Of a stretch of DNA of 64,000 bases, positions 47,229 to 58,875 are shown piece after piece (the stretch's first letter is position 1; every line of letters begins with the position of its first letter). This DNA comes from Gaeumannomyces sp. JS-464 (taxonomy: Eukaryota; Ascomycota; Sordariomycetes; Magnaporthales; Magnaporthaceae), in NCBI GenBank assembly GCA_002197995.1, contig NGZR01000005.1, positions 3,100,001 through 3,164,000 on the forward strand. The letters are read 5' to 3'. A model generated the notes under the pieces. The model was not told the DNA's origin and searched no databases. It saw only the letters and a program-made list of their open reading frames with translations. Position numbers and translations under genes: made by a program.

Positions 47229-50200
47229 TGGAATCTGGGCGCGCCCTCCACAAGTCATCAACCTCCTCGACGGTTGTACTTTTTTTATGGTCTCACTTGT
47301 CATCTCATCATTGCGTTGGTTTTCGTGCGGAGTTTAGAAGGCGCTCTCAAGACTAGAAAACCATGTGCATAGGGAAAGGGGAGCTTTGCTTGTTTTGCCC
47401 TTTTCTCTCTTATTTCGTCTTGTTCTCCTTGTTTGGCGTTTTACATAGGTTCGCACTATACCCGGAAATCTCCAATCCGCATCACGAGTAGCATCAAAGC
47501 TTCCGGGGTTGTCTGTGAGAAGAGCGTCATCAGGCTAGATCCTGGCTTACAAGCAAACACAGGCTTGGGTCCCCAGTGTTTGCATGCGCTCTTCGGCTCT
47601 TCCTCGGCCTTGCATAACAAATCTTCCAAGGGCTTTTCAATCTGTCAGGTGGAAACATGTCGTCACGTGCAGGCTCGGGACTTGTGAGAACCCCAGATGC
47701 CTGGTAACTCGTGCCGGTAAGTCTGACGGCCCCAGAGAACCGAAGTGCCGTGTTTCTTAAGGCCGATATGCAGATTTGCGGTTCGCCTTTTTCACGACTT
47801 TCCCTCGGGACCGTCGACCGCATCAGAGGAGCTCTGCGCGGGGCGAAAAGGCGACTGAGAATAAGGGGCTCAACCGGGCCCCTGTCTCGTGCAACGCCAT
47901 TCTGCCAGGGTAGGGGAAGGAGGGCCGGGATGGATGATCACCCCGCGAGCGAGCTGCACGGCTGGCAGCCCAGAGACCGAGTGCGATGGGAATTCCAACC
48001 CAGTCAAAACTTCCCCAAAAAGGGAAGGGTGTCTGGACACGGGTAAATGGGACTCGCGATCTCAAGGGCGAACCGCCCGTTTCACAGCGTCGTTCCGAAC
48101 CAAAGAGCCCGAGGAGCTGCAAGGGCCGCCGGGTCCTCCCAGCCGCGTGGGAGGGCAGATGGAGGGGAGAACGGACGGCGGGCGGTCGATTCGATTTGGT
48201 GTGGCCAAGATTTGACGCGACAAAACCCGACGAATGGCGCAGGCGACAGCCCCGCGCGACTATTTCGGTCGTGAGGTCGGTCTGGGAGGTGCGGGTGGGT
48301 AGTGGAGGATTATGTGAGATTTGGCCGTAGAGCCCACCCCAATCCTTGGGTCATTCTCGTTTGGTGTCCAGTGAAATGTGCGGTTAGGGGGGCTTGGGCA
48401 ACGGTATCATTCCTTGGCGCCGGCTCGCTGCGGTTGCTTTGCTTCGATTCCTTGCTTGTAGCCTTTGCTACTGTTTGCTGCTCAACCCCTTTTGATGAGC
48501 CTCCGATTCGTGCTGCAGGGGACAATGTGGGATGAGCCTGGGCACAGGTGGAAGCATCGCGGCGGGCGGCGGCTAATATTCGCAACGATTAGGTTAGCCC
48601 GGGGCGCGGTCGCATCGCGCACAGTGCCCAGCCGCCCCTCCTCTGTCATGCGTGGGGCGCGCTTCGCTGCGTGCAGCCCTGTGCGAACAAGTTCGGCGCA
48701 GACTGGGCTGTGGGCCTTGGTTGGTCTGCCAAGTCTGGCAGCCGCAGCAGAGCAGGCACCACCACATTGATCCTTCGATGGGGACTCAGACCACAAATCC
48801 AATTTCCTGCGAGCAGCGTGATGTGCGGACGAGCCTGTCCGGCTGTAGTGACAGGCACCGGGCGCCAAGTGCTTGTCCAACCAGCGCTTACGGGAGCGCA
48901 GATCCGCCGTCTGTCGGGAGGTCGCGGAAATGGCTAGTGGTCGGGCGGCCTCTTTCGCTGTTTAACACCCTGGACCTGGACAGCGATCTGGCCTTGGAAT
49001 TGCACCGCTCGCTACCACTGGGAGTCCCTGCGACGTGCCAGCACAAAACCTGCCTCAAACCAGTAGGTAGGTGGTTGGTAGCACACAGCCGAGACTTGCT
49101 TGTGCATGTCTACCTACACCGCAGCAGCTCGCACTTTTGAGTCCCTATCCTGGAGGCGTGCGCCTGGCTTGCTCGACAGCAGACTCGGATCGTGTTGGGA
49201 CCGGTCTTGTCCATAATATATCCTGCACAAGCACTGTCGCAGATGTCCGGGTTGGTTCCGTTGGCCGCTCTTCTCGCCCGCAACCCCTGCCAACCCTGAC
49301 CCCTCCTCCGCTTGGCCCATCGCCCTCCCGTCACGCACAATCGCCAGAACAAGCGAGCGCAACCGCAACCGCAAGCCCCAGCCCCTCCAGCAACTCCCAG
49401 CGGCACAAGTCATAACCCTAAAGCTAAAGCGCCATCCCTAAGGCGCCACAAGCACCGCGGACGGGTACTCAGCGTACCGATAGACGGGTGAAAGGCGCTG
49501 CTTCGAGATAAGCTTCGGCCAACCCAACCAGCGGGGCTAGGCTTGGACTGCCTCGCGCACTTTGCTGCATACCTATTATCTCTTGATTTTTTTTTTCTTC
49601 TTTTTTTTCCCTCTCAACTGCTTTGCTATTACCCTTATCCCGCAGCTATTATCCATCTTTCGATTCCCACACCCCTCAAAATCACGGAGAGGCGGCAGAC
49701 CCGAGTGGCAGGACAGGGAGACACTGTCGGCGCGTGTGCACGGCGTTCCTTGAAACCGTCTCCTCCCAAGCACCCGCAGCACTGCACAGCCTCCCCACGG
49801 GTCGCAACCCACAAGGCGAAGAGAAGCAAAGAAGCGGGCGGGCATGTGAGACGGCAGTTGTCGGTGAAGCGTTTGGCCGAACAACGACTGGCGAGAACCA
49901 GGCTTCCATTCCAGTGTTCCCTGCCAGGCCTCGCCTGTCCCCCGTCGGCGGCACCACGCTGGACTGCTTGCATCCTTGATCACGGCGCGCGCACTGGGCT
50001 TGACCTGGGCGCTCGGGAGAAACCCCCACCATTGAGTAGGGGCCACCGTCGACCTCCACCACAGCTGCACCACAGAGCTCTGGAACGACCACAGCTGCAC
50101 GCTGAAGAATTGGAGAGATTGGATTGAGCCGCTCCCCACCTGCCCATCAATTTTTGGGAGCAATCAAAAAAGACCCAGCCAGTATAACCAGCTGGAGTGA

Positions 50201-50820
50201 CAGTGATTGATTGGTTGATTGATTGACCGACCAGTCGGTCGACCATAGGCCATCCACGTTGGCCTTTCAAGTCCTTGAGCCCGCAGACGCCCGACCATCA
50301 GTTGAACCCCACGGCGCATTTTCAAGTTCCTCGCCCAGCCCGCCCGCGCAAACCACTCAAATCCACAGCATTGATTGAATCAGGGGCATTGATCGCACTG
50401 ACCAGCTCCCGAACACACGCCCCTCTCTCCCCCAGTCTGCGCGCGCAAAGAACAGCGTGCTGGGTCTTGGTCCCCGTCCAGAACTCGTGCAACCGGCTCC
50501 CTATCCCAAACACACAATCGGCTCGACCTGGCGGCTTCTCCCAGGGCTGCCTGAAGAGCGCGTGTGGCATCCACAGACCCGCCCGCTGCAGTCGAGGTGC
50601 AGGCAGGCCCCCCTGGAATTTTTGGCGGGCACTGGTTGGGCGGTTTCCCGCTTCTCGTCAGCGCTCAGCACGCTACCAGCTACACAGCCCCCCGCCTTCG
50701 CGGGCATAGCCACGGTGCCTGGCAGACTGTGACTCGCTTTCTGCCTTGCCTCGATTCTAAAGACGGAAACACCTGCAATCCCATCGCCAGACACCCTCCA
50801 TCGCACCACCGCGCACCACC
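47229..50820. other. Long spacer upstream of CRZ1
   Basis: About 3.6 kb with no recognisable coding exon. It includes GTAGGTAGGTGG at 49063-49075, a T-rich patch at 49588-49612, the tandem GATTGATTGGTTGATTGATTGACC near 50205-50228, and pyrimidine-rich DNA before the CRZ1 start. A long regulated promoter and leader is the simplest reading. Confidence 0.5.
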
Positions 50821-53050
50821 ATGGATCAATCCCGGCAGCCCGAGCCTGGTCGCGGGCGATCGCCATCGGCCGCAAACATGGCTGGCGCCCCCCAACAGCT
50901 CTCTCCCCATATAAGGCAAAGCCACTCGCCGTCCCCTGCGCCCCAGCCCTTTCCCGAGTCCGACAGCGGCCTCGGCCTAGGGATAGTCTCGTCGCAGTTT
51001 CCCAGCTTTAACGACTCCAACGGCTATCTCAGCCACCAGCAACAGTCGCAGCCTTTCAGTGACTCACTGACCGACCCCGCACTCGACGTCAGCCGTGACC
51101 CTCCTGTGCGGTCCCCGTTCCAGCAGGACTACATCCTCACTCCTGGAGGGGGTTCCTTTGGAGCGTCCGACTTTTCGCTCTTCCCGCCCGCCACCACCGA
51201 GCAGCTCAATACCCCGCTCTTCGTCACGAGCGACGCGCAGCAACTCCAACAGCAGCAGCCGTCGCCGCAGCCGCAGCTCGGCACCCCGGACCTGGCCATG
51301 GCGACGTCGCAACCGCACCACAGCCCGACGCCTCCCCACCTGCTTCAGCCGGAGCCGCACCAGCCCGGCTCCGCCCACCAGTCCCCGTCCTTCAACACCC
51401 ATCAGTTCTCGTCGCCGCCCGGAAGGCATTCGCGACACGCCTCGCTAGGTCCCGAGGCTGCCCTGCTCCCTGGTCAAGTGGACTGGAGCGCGTCGCAATT
51501 CCAGGGCCACAGGCGCAGCCCCTCCGAGTTCTCTGATGTGTCCTCGGTCGCGCCGTCGCCGAACCTGGTCAGCTCTGACAGCTTCGAACACATTGAACAC
51601 TCGCCCATGCAGCGCCCAGTGGACTCGGGCCTGTACAACGAGCTTCACGGGATCGGGACCTTCAGCCTATCAGATGCGCACCACCACAGTCCGGATCTGA
51701 GGGCACGGAGCCCGTCCAGCCCCGCCGATCTCGCCACGGATCCTGCCGCAGCAGCTGCCCGAGGTGAACCAGGGGAACAACTTCATCCTGCAGGGCCAGG
51801 GCAACGCCTATGGCGCCCACCCCCAATTCAGTGTGCAAGCCTCCGAGGCCTTCCCCCAGCTCCCGCAGACCATGGACGGTGGCATGCAGATGTCGGCCCC
51901 CACAATCAACATCGACTTTGCCCCAACCTCGATAAAGAATGGCTTTGAGAACAAGTCCATGATGGACACGGATGCACTAACGCCGCCCGAAAGAGGTATG
52001 TCGAACCCGTAGAGTCTTTGAGACTGGCATCACCGACACCCCGTGCTAACAACCGTCCCCCACATAGGTCGGATGCGTTCGAGGCCCCGTGCGGTTACGG
52101 ACCCATACAGCAGTGGCGTTACGCCATTACCCCGACATGCAAGCAACAGCCTGTCGCCTAATCCCGACGCATCCTCGCGGGACTCTTCTCGTTCTCTATC
52201 GCCCCTGGACCGGGGAAATGCCTCCCCTAACAGAAGGCGGCAGTCAACCTCGGCAGTTCCTAACAATGTCATGGCCCTACGCCTGGCTGACCCCGAGTAC
52301 GCTGCTCAGTCAGGCGCCGACGGGGCTCCCGGCTCGAGTGGTGGTCCTAAGCGGGTCCAGAAACACCCTGCCACGTTCCAGTGCTCGCTGTGTCCCAAGC
52401 GCTTCACCCGCGCGTACAACCTAAGGAGTCACCTGCGTACGCACACAGACGAGCGCCCATTTGTCTGCAATGTGTGCGGCAAGGCTTTCGCTCGGCAACA
52501 CGACCGCAAGCGCCACGAGGGGCTGCACTCGGGCGAGAAGAAGTTTGTCTGCAAGGGAGACCTCAAAGTTGGTGGGCAGTGGGGCTGCGGGCGACGATTC
52601 GCACGGGCTGATGCGCTCGGGCGGCACTTCCGGTCCGAGGCCGGGCGCATCTGCATCAAGCCACTGCTAGACGAGGAGATATTGGAGCGTCAACGCCTGT
52701 GGCAGGAACAGAGGATGCAGGCCGCAGCACAACAGCAACAAAACATGATGATACCCGGCATAGACCCCAACACGGGCTATCCTGTCGACGCTGCTGGCAA
52801 CTATGCACTACCTGCGGCGCTGATCGCACAGTACCCCGCCCTCGCTCAGATGAACTGGGGCCCTGGCGGCATGGAAGACAATTCCGGCATCCAGGATGAC
52901 GTGTCGGGTCGGAGCAGCTTCGATGCTAGCGACTACGACGATGTCGACGACGGAGGCTACGTCTCCGGGCCCGGGACCGGATTCGGCCAGGGCGGAATGA
53001 ACGAGGGCTTCGGCGAAATGGGCTACGCCAGTGACTATGGCGGCCGATAA
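50821..53050 (+). CDS. CRZ1: Calcineurin-responsive C2H2 transcription factor Crz1/CrzA (one frame break)
   Basis: Exons 50821-51995 and 52068-53050, about 718 residues. The long N-terminal half is Gln/Ser/Pro-rich and disordered. A PxIxIT-like calcineurin docking site, PTINID, lies at 51899-51916. The DNA-binding part near residues 494-590 has two classical C2H2 fingers, [20 protein letters not shown] and [20 protein letters not shown], and a third atypical finger with a long Cys-Cys spacing ([20 protein letters not shown], ending [12 protein letters not shown]), the Crz1 hallmark. Calcineurin dephosphorylates Crz1 on a calcium signal, and it then enters the nucleus to induce wall and ion-homeostasis genes. 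One extra base at about 51733 breaks the frame ([23 protein letters not shown]). Removing it makes the CDS divisible by three. Confidence 0.92.
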
Positions 53051-54012
53051 TAGCGGCGCCATGGGACCACGTTGACTCCCAGCCGCTTTTTTTTCAGGAC
53101 ACCATATGCTTAAGCGTTTTGCCTTTTCTGCTCGGCGCCCGGCGCATTCGTTACCACGCTTCTTCCGTCGTGGGCGTGGGATTTGGAAGTCCCTGGCGAC
53201 GGGCCTTCAGCTTCCTGATGGCTTTTTCTCGTTTGTTTTGCTGTTTTGGTCTTGGTTCCAGTTGCTTGGACGGCAATGGCCACATCACCCATCCCTCTAT
53301 ACCTGCTGTGCTTTGCGTCTACGACTCTTCTCTTCTTGACAACCAGGTTTATTGCGAATGCTTTTTGCGCTTGGGTTACTAGCTGTTTTTGTCGGAGTTC
53401 ATGACTGGCCTTTGGACATGGTGGCCATGTGTATCTGGGGTTTCCACAGATAGGCAGCTGTCGGTCATCCCCAAGGGTTCTCGTTTTGCTTTCAGGAACC
53501 GATACGTTAGAGACAATGATCTGGCTGGCACTTTGTTGCAGGATAACAACCGCAGACTTTCGCCAGTAGCTTCGATTGGATTATAGTTATCGACTCACCA
53601 AGATACCCGGTACTCAGAGCAATGTTCGGTGGTTGTCCTGATTGCCGTGTGGAGCGTATTAGGCGTTGATTGGCCCCGCAGAAGGATCAACATGCATCCA
53701 CGAGTTTCCAAGAGTTTACCTCGACCTCGGTACGTTTATGTCCGCAAGGCAACAAAACCAAAGCAGGGTTTCGCTCACCATCCTTACGTAGAATTTGCTG
53801 ACAAATAGGTACCTAATTGCTTGGGGCCCAAGACTAGGCGCCGTTTCGCTCTTATCCGTTTATTCGATGACCACACGGCAAAAAGTACATTGCCGCAGCC
53901 AAGCACATCACCCACAGCACCAAAGTCCAGGGGCTAATGTGATGTATTATGTGTATTATCAAGCATATATGACATAGGGTGGGATGCCGGGAGGAAAACT
54001 GTCAGTTGAGCC

Positions 54013-54015
<3 letters not shown>

Positions 54016-54043
<28 letters not shown>
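54016..54043 (+). repeat. Poly-T homopolymer (28 T)
   Basis: An uninterrupted T run in non-coding DNA. Confidence 0.95.
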
Positions 54044-54046
<3 letters not shown>

Positions 54047-54465
54047 TATATCGATAGCCTGTCGAGAGGCCCGAGTACGACTGGTGCGTCCAGACTGCAT
54101 AAACATTGCCGGTGTGTGATCCGTGATGCCGCAACGGCGACGTACATGTCTGCCTAGGTATTCACCACTCTGCAATCTAGTGGTCTGCGATAAACAACGA
54201 GGCCATAGTCCTGGGAAGCCGAGCCAAGGTGCCTCTCTGGCGTACATGGTGCGACCCCGGACCGGACGAACTTATCCACCCGATCCATCCCTGGCACGGC
54301 CGGTTCTTCCATATCCTGACGCCCACATCACACACAAAGGCCCCGTTACATCCCATCGTCAACCGTGATCGCACGCAACGCAGATTAGTAAAGGTGCCCA
54401 CCGCCTCGGACTCCTAACCCTGCCCATCCCCACACTGATGCCCCTCCCATTACCCGTCCCCATAA

Positions 54466-54471
54466 TATAAA
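54466..54471 (+). promoter_or_regulatory. TATA-like box of the oxidoreductase gene
   Basis: TATAAA within ATAATATAAAATAAAC, 124 bp before the ATG at 54595. Confidence 0.5.
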
Positions 54472-54594
54472 ATAAACACGCTCCTGCCTATAGATGTAGC
54501 CGGGACTTGAAAATCGCCTCGTGTCTTCCTGTGTCGCCTGCTTGTTCCAAATTGGGCTTATCCTCCAGAAGAGAAAGCCGCATAGATATCTACA

Positions 54595-56027
54595 ATGTCT
54601 GCTCCTGCAACCACCCGCGCCGTCGTCATCAAGGGCCCAGGCCAGGCCGCCATCGAGGAGGTGCCGACGCCGAGGCTCAGGGATGATTACATCCTAATCA
54701 AGACCACCGCGGTTGCGCTGTACGTACCCTTTTTATTCTGAGCCGCCCAGCAACCCTGACTACCCAGTTTAGGTACTTGCCCAGCTCTTGGCATGGCTGT
54801 TGTTACTGACATTCTTGGCGCGCGGGCTCCAGGAACCCAACCGACTGGAAGCATGTCGAGGGCCCCTTTGGGGCTGGGAGGGTGGGGTGCGACTATGCCG
54901 GCGTGGTCGTCGAGCTCGGCAAAAACGTCACCAAGGACTTTAAGCCCGGCGACCGCATTGCTGGCTTCTGCCATGGATCGTACGTTTTTCCACAATTCAG
55001 TCCTCTTCACCCTGGCCGCCTGGATTGGAAAGCGGCGGCTGTGAGAAACAGCCGAATATTGGGTCAGTATGAGGAATAGCTCAAACCCTGGAACTGACGC
55101 CTGTCCTTCGTCGTAGGAACAAGAGCGAGACCGAGGATGGTGCTTTTGCCGAGTACATAGTCGCCAAGGGCGGCATCCAGATGAAGGTCCCCGACAACTT
55201 GAGCGACGAGGACGCCAGCACACTCGGGGTTGGTGTCGTGACTTGTGTAAGTCTGTTGAAACTCGCCTTAGAATTGTTTTTTTTTCCTTTGTTTTTTCCC
55301 GATTTTTCTTGCTGGCATAGGTGCTAACCTGCTTTTTGGCAAAATTCAGGGCCAAGGGCTTTACCAAGCCCTGAAGCTGCCGCTCCCCAGCGACGAGGCC
55401 GGCGTCAAAGGCGGCGGCGGGCACGCCATCCTGATCTACGGAGGCAGCACGGCGACGGGCATCCTGGGGATCCAGTACGCCAAGCTGTCGGGCTTCAAGG
55501 TGCTGACGACGGCGTCGCCGCGCAACTTTGACTACCTGCGCTCGCTGGGCGCGGACGAGGTGTACGACTACAACTCGGAGGACTGGGTCGAGGCGGTGCG
55601 CAAGTCGACGGGCGGCAAGCTGCGGCACGCCTGGGACTGCATCGCCCTGGAGCCGAGCGCCAAGGGCTGCGCCGCCGCGCTGGACACGGACCCGGAGGCC
55701 GGCGCGCAGTACGCGGCCCTGCTGTACATGGACCCGGCCATCATCAAGGCCGCGAACCCGGCCGTCGACGGCCCCAAGGTGACGCTGGGGTACACGGCCG
55801 TCGGCGAGGCCTTCTCCAAGTGGACCGACGTCCCGGCCAAGCCTGAGGACTACGAGCACGCAAAGGTGTTTATCGCGCTGACGGAGCGCCTGCTCGCCGA
55901 GGGCAAGCTCAAGCCCGCCAAGACGGAGATTGACCGCGGCGGCAAGGGGCTCGAGGGCGTGCTGGTGGGCCTGCAGGAGCACAAGGCAGGCAAGGTCAGC
56001 GGCAGCAAGCTTGTATACCACATCTAA
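54595..56027 (+). CDS. Zinc-independent medium-chain dehydrogenase/reductase (ToxD-like, quinone/enoyl reductase type)
   Basis: A 359-residue protein from exons 54595-54719, 54833-54979, 55117-55246 and 55350-56027. Near residues 42-76 it has LNPTDWKHVEG and RVGCDYAGVVVELGKNV, then FKPGDRIAGFCHGS (GroES-like half). The nucleotide-binding half has ILIYGGSTATGILGIQYAKL and VLTTASPRNFDYLRSLGADE, which suit NADPH. The Cys/His/Glu ligands of zinc alcohol dehydrogenases are absent. It belongs to the fungal ToxD-like/trans-enoyl-reductase-like group, which reduces C=C or C=O bonds. No polyketide synthase or other biosynthetic gene lies nearby, so a stand-alone metabolic or detoxification role is more likely. 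All junctions are GT-AG and the frame is intact. Confidence 0.87.
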
Positions 56028-56409
56028 TGGCCGGTGTAGACGATGGATGCGAATACGAGGAGCAAGCACACCATGAGTGAGCTCGACATGAGATCCCAGG
56101 GTTTCTTGAATTGTGTTTTGAGCTGAATATGTGCGCTGCCTGGCGGACATGGTGATAACAAGGAAACAACAGCGAACAAGTCCCGGAGGATCAAATTGTG
56201 TAAACGACCAACCACTAGCACGGGTATATACCATCATAATCGCATGTCACAACGGAAAACGAACCCCATGAATGAATGTGTGACAAGCCGGAACTCCACG
56301 ATGCCCAAAAAGCAGATGTAAAATCAAAACTGTGTAAGCCTTTAGCAGGAGAAGTGTAAAGAAAGAGAAAGTAGAAGTAAGCCCACGATATCGTCAAACC
56401 ACGCAGTGG
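56028..56409. other. Spacer between convergent oxidoreductase and small-protein genes
   Basis: A 382-bp gap between two stop codons, holding two 3' UTRs. Confidence 0.6.
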
Positions 56410-57018
56410 TCAAGTTGTCACCCTGACGGACCCCGAGCTAGAACCAGATGGCAGGCCGTGCATGGTGGCGATTTCGGCGACGGTCCCCTTGAGGATATCG
56501 CGGTGGGCGGCCACAAAGTTCTTTTGGACAAACGGCTTGACCAGGGCGTTGCACTCGACCTTTGCCGTCTCCAAGAGCTCCCAGGCCTCGCCGCCCTCCT
56601 CCCCGGACGCAGCAGCAGCAGCAGCAGCAGCAGCGCCAGCACCGGCGCCCGAGGCGGCCGAGAGCGGGCGGACCTCGTAGACGCTCCAGATGCGGACGCC
56701 CGACGTGTCGGCGCGGCAGCGGACGCCGCGGGCGAAGCTCTGGAAGACGGCGGGGATGACAATGTCCTTGTGGAAGCCCGGGACGGGCAGGATGGGCACG
56801 CGCTCGACCACCTCGTACGCCTCGAGCTTGGCGCCGTCGGCCTCGAAGAAGGGGTCGTCGACCACCTCGGACACGGACAGCCGGCGGCGCGCGAAGCGGC
56901 GCAGGAACGGGTGCGGCCGGATCAGCGGCTCGTAAGAGGCGTGCAGCGCGTCGATGACGGCCTGCGGCGGCACCGACGGCGGCAGCGGCGCCGCGACCGT
57001 GATGGTCATGCGGGCCAT
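56410..57018 (-). CDS. Conserved-looking small fungal protein of unknown function (possibly DUF7053-like)
   Basis: A single-exon gene of 202 residues. The start MARMTITVAAPLPPSVPPQA is followed by VIDALHASYEPLIRPHPFLR, a basic patch RRFARRRLSV, EAYEVVERVPILPVPGFHKD, an Ala-rich linker (eight or nine Ala in a row, encoded by a GCT/GCA-type repeat at 56606-56640) and the C-terminal helix LVKPFVQKNFVAAHRDILKG. The layout resembles small fungal lipid-binding-like proteins of the DUF7053 type, but this is a weak resemblance, not a firm call. There is no signal peptide or membrane span. An A homopolymer sits directly before the start codon. The frame is intact. Confidence 0.65.
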   Translation of the reverse strand: MARMTITVAAPLPPSVPPQAVIDALHASYEPLIRPHPFLRRFARRRLSVSEVVDDPFFEADGAKLEAYEVVERVPILPVPGFHKDIVIPAVFQSFARGVRCRADTSGVRIWSVYEVRPLSAASGAGAGAAAAAAAAASGEEGGEAWELLETAKVECNALVKPFVQKNFVAAHRDILKGTVAEIATMHGLPSGSSSGSVRVTT

Positions 57019-57039
57019 TTTTTTTTTTTTTTTTTTTTT
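57018..57039 (-). promoter_or_regulatory. Poly-A tract (A22) ending in the start codon
   Basis: On the minus strand 22 consecutive A end with the A of the ATG at 57018, so the last about 21 leader bases of the small-protein mRNA would be pure A, if transcription starts upstream. A-rich leaders favour initiation in yeast; the effect here is inferred. Confidence 0.6.
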
Positions 57040-58836
57040 GGGCGATTCTCGACGCCAAGTGTCCGATTGTGGGTGACGGCGGGCGTTGGCGGTTGATGTG
57101 CACGGGTTGAAGGGTGATTTTTGATGGTGATGTTCGGCGAGGAGATGATGTTGCTTGCTGTAGGAGTATGACGTAGATGGGACGCTGTCGGGAACGAGCG
57201 AGTCGTGGATTTCTTTCCAGGGTTGGGATAATTGGCAGCAAAGAAAGAAGGGAGAAATGAAAGCCAGCCCTGCCCCTCGCTCAGTTCCCGTGGCACCGAT
57301 CGCTTTGAGCTGCGGCACATGTGCTTTGGTCTCGGCTCTAAAGCCATTCCGGGAGCGGTTGGACATGGCAGTTCGACACTCCCGCCCACCTGATTTTGAA
57401 ACGTGATAGCCCCAGGCCCCTGAGATGGATGCTTTGGGGCTGGTGGCCCGTCACCACACAGCACCAATATTGACTGCAGTTTGTCAGGGGGGCAGAATAA
57501 GCGGCTAACTTTGGGTCTGGAGCTGCTGACAGGGGGCCTGTTGGGCGCTGGGACTGCCCCCGCGCGACCAATTTTTAGAATCAAGGTTTCTCTCTTCTAA
57601 CACGCAGCGGCACGATACGAGATTGGACGTGCTGTGCGTGCCAATTCTCCAAAGGATTCATATCATCTCTTTTTTTGGTGTCGCATGTATGTGCTGTGTA
57701 AGCACGGCAGCTCCTTGCGCATGTGGCTTGGACGCCGTGACGCCCCTGGGCTGGCGCCTCGGTCGATGAGCTCGGCTGCCAAGAGATGACAGCTTGTGGC
57801 GCCCGTCCCGCACTCGCCAACCAAACCCCTTGGCGGTTCCCGCCCAGATCTCGGAGCGGCGGCAAGCAGTTTTCCTCTCCCCGGACCGAGAGAGACCGGG
57901 GTGCTCGGGGGATACAGCGTCTCTCCTATGTGCTATCGGCTGGGTCCGGGGAATCACAGACAGCAAGCCCTCCAGCAGACACTCAATGCAGCCACTCAAT
58001 GCAATCCTGCGTCTAGCCGGGGCCGTCTTGATGGGCAGGCGGGGTACCAAGGCCATGACGACTGTTGAGCATCAACGGCACCATGGATCGATGGTGGGCT
58101 CCCATGCAGCAAGCGTGCGCTTGGAGGGCCCGAGCCGTTGCGGAACGCCCCTCTGTCCTCTCGTTAGCCTGTTGTCTAGTATTTCTGTCTGCTCGTGGCG
58201 TCGCCCTTCCTCTAGTGTTTTTGCTTCCTTCGTTCTCTTTCCGTTTCCATCAACCGAAGTGCTCAAGAGGCGGTCAAGGAGAGCCGCGACACCTGAAAAG
58301 GGAGACCACTGAGGATCGCATATGAAAGGGCGTGAGCAGTGAGCTGCGACGAGGCCTGATGGGAGAGAACAGAAAGAAAAAGCCACCGACGCCCGGGTCA
58401 GCAGGCAACAATGCACAACCAATGGCCCAGCGCGGGTGCTTGCACCTTGCGCTATGCTGCACAAGGCATGGATGGGCTCCGGCCCAAGGAAAAGTTTTCT
58501 CCCGTGTGGCTGCCGTCCACACCTTCTTCCATTTCACCCCGGCCCAGCGTCGTCGTCGTCCAGCCAACTCTGGGCTTGGTGACGATGCGCGTACGAGGTT
58601 CTGGCGGTGAAGACGCATCGGGGTGGAGCCCCATTTGCCCCTTCTGGGGACCGGTCCTCCAGTCATTGGCGGGACGCTGCGGCATGCACCCAGTCCTCCC
58701 ACCATCACCACCGTGTTTTTGTGCTGTGGAGGGTGGGCTGGGTCAGGCTGGGCTTGGTGGCTGGGCTGGCCTTTTGTGACCCTTTTTGCCTTACGACGAC
58801 CGCGGTCGGGTCGTCATGTGCGTACGTCGCAGTGTG

Positions 58837-58875
<39 letters not shown>

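Larger units (their letters stand above)
53051..54594. other. Spacer between CRZ1 and the oxidoreductase gene
   Basis: About 1.5 kb, containing CRZ1 3' UTR, a 28-base T run at 54016-54043 and the promoter of the next gene. No coding exon was recognised. Confidence 0.55.

Noticed and set aside
54595..57018. A secondary-metabolite cluster suggested by a ToxD-like reductase
   Set aside because: No polyketide synthase, peptide synthetase, terpene synthase, cytochrome P450 or transporter is present in this window around it; the neighbours are CRZ1 and an unrelated small protein.
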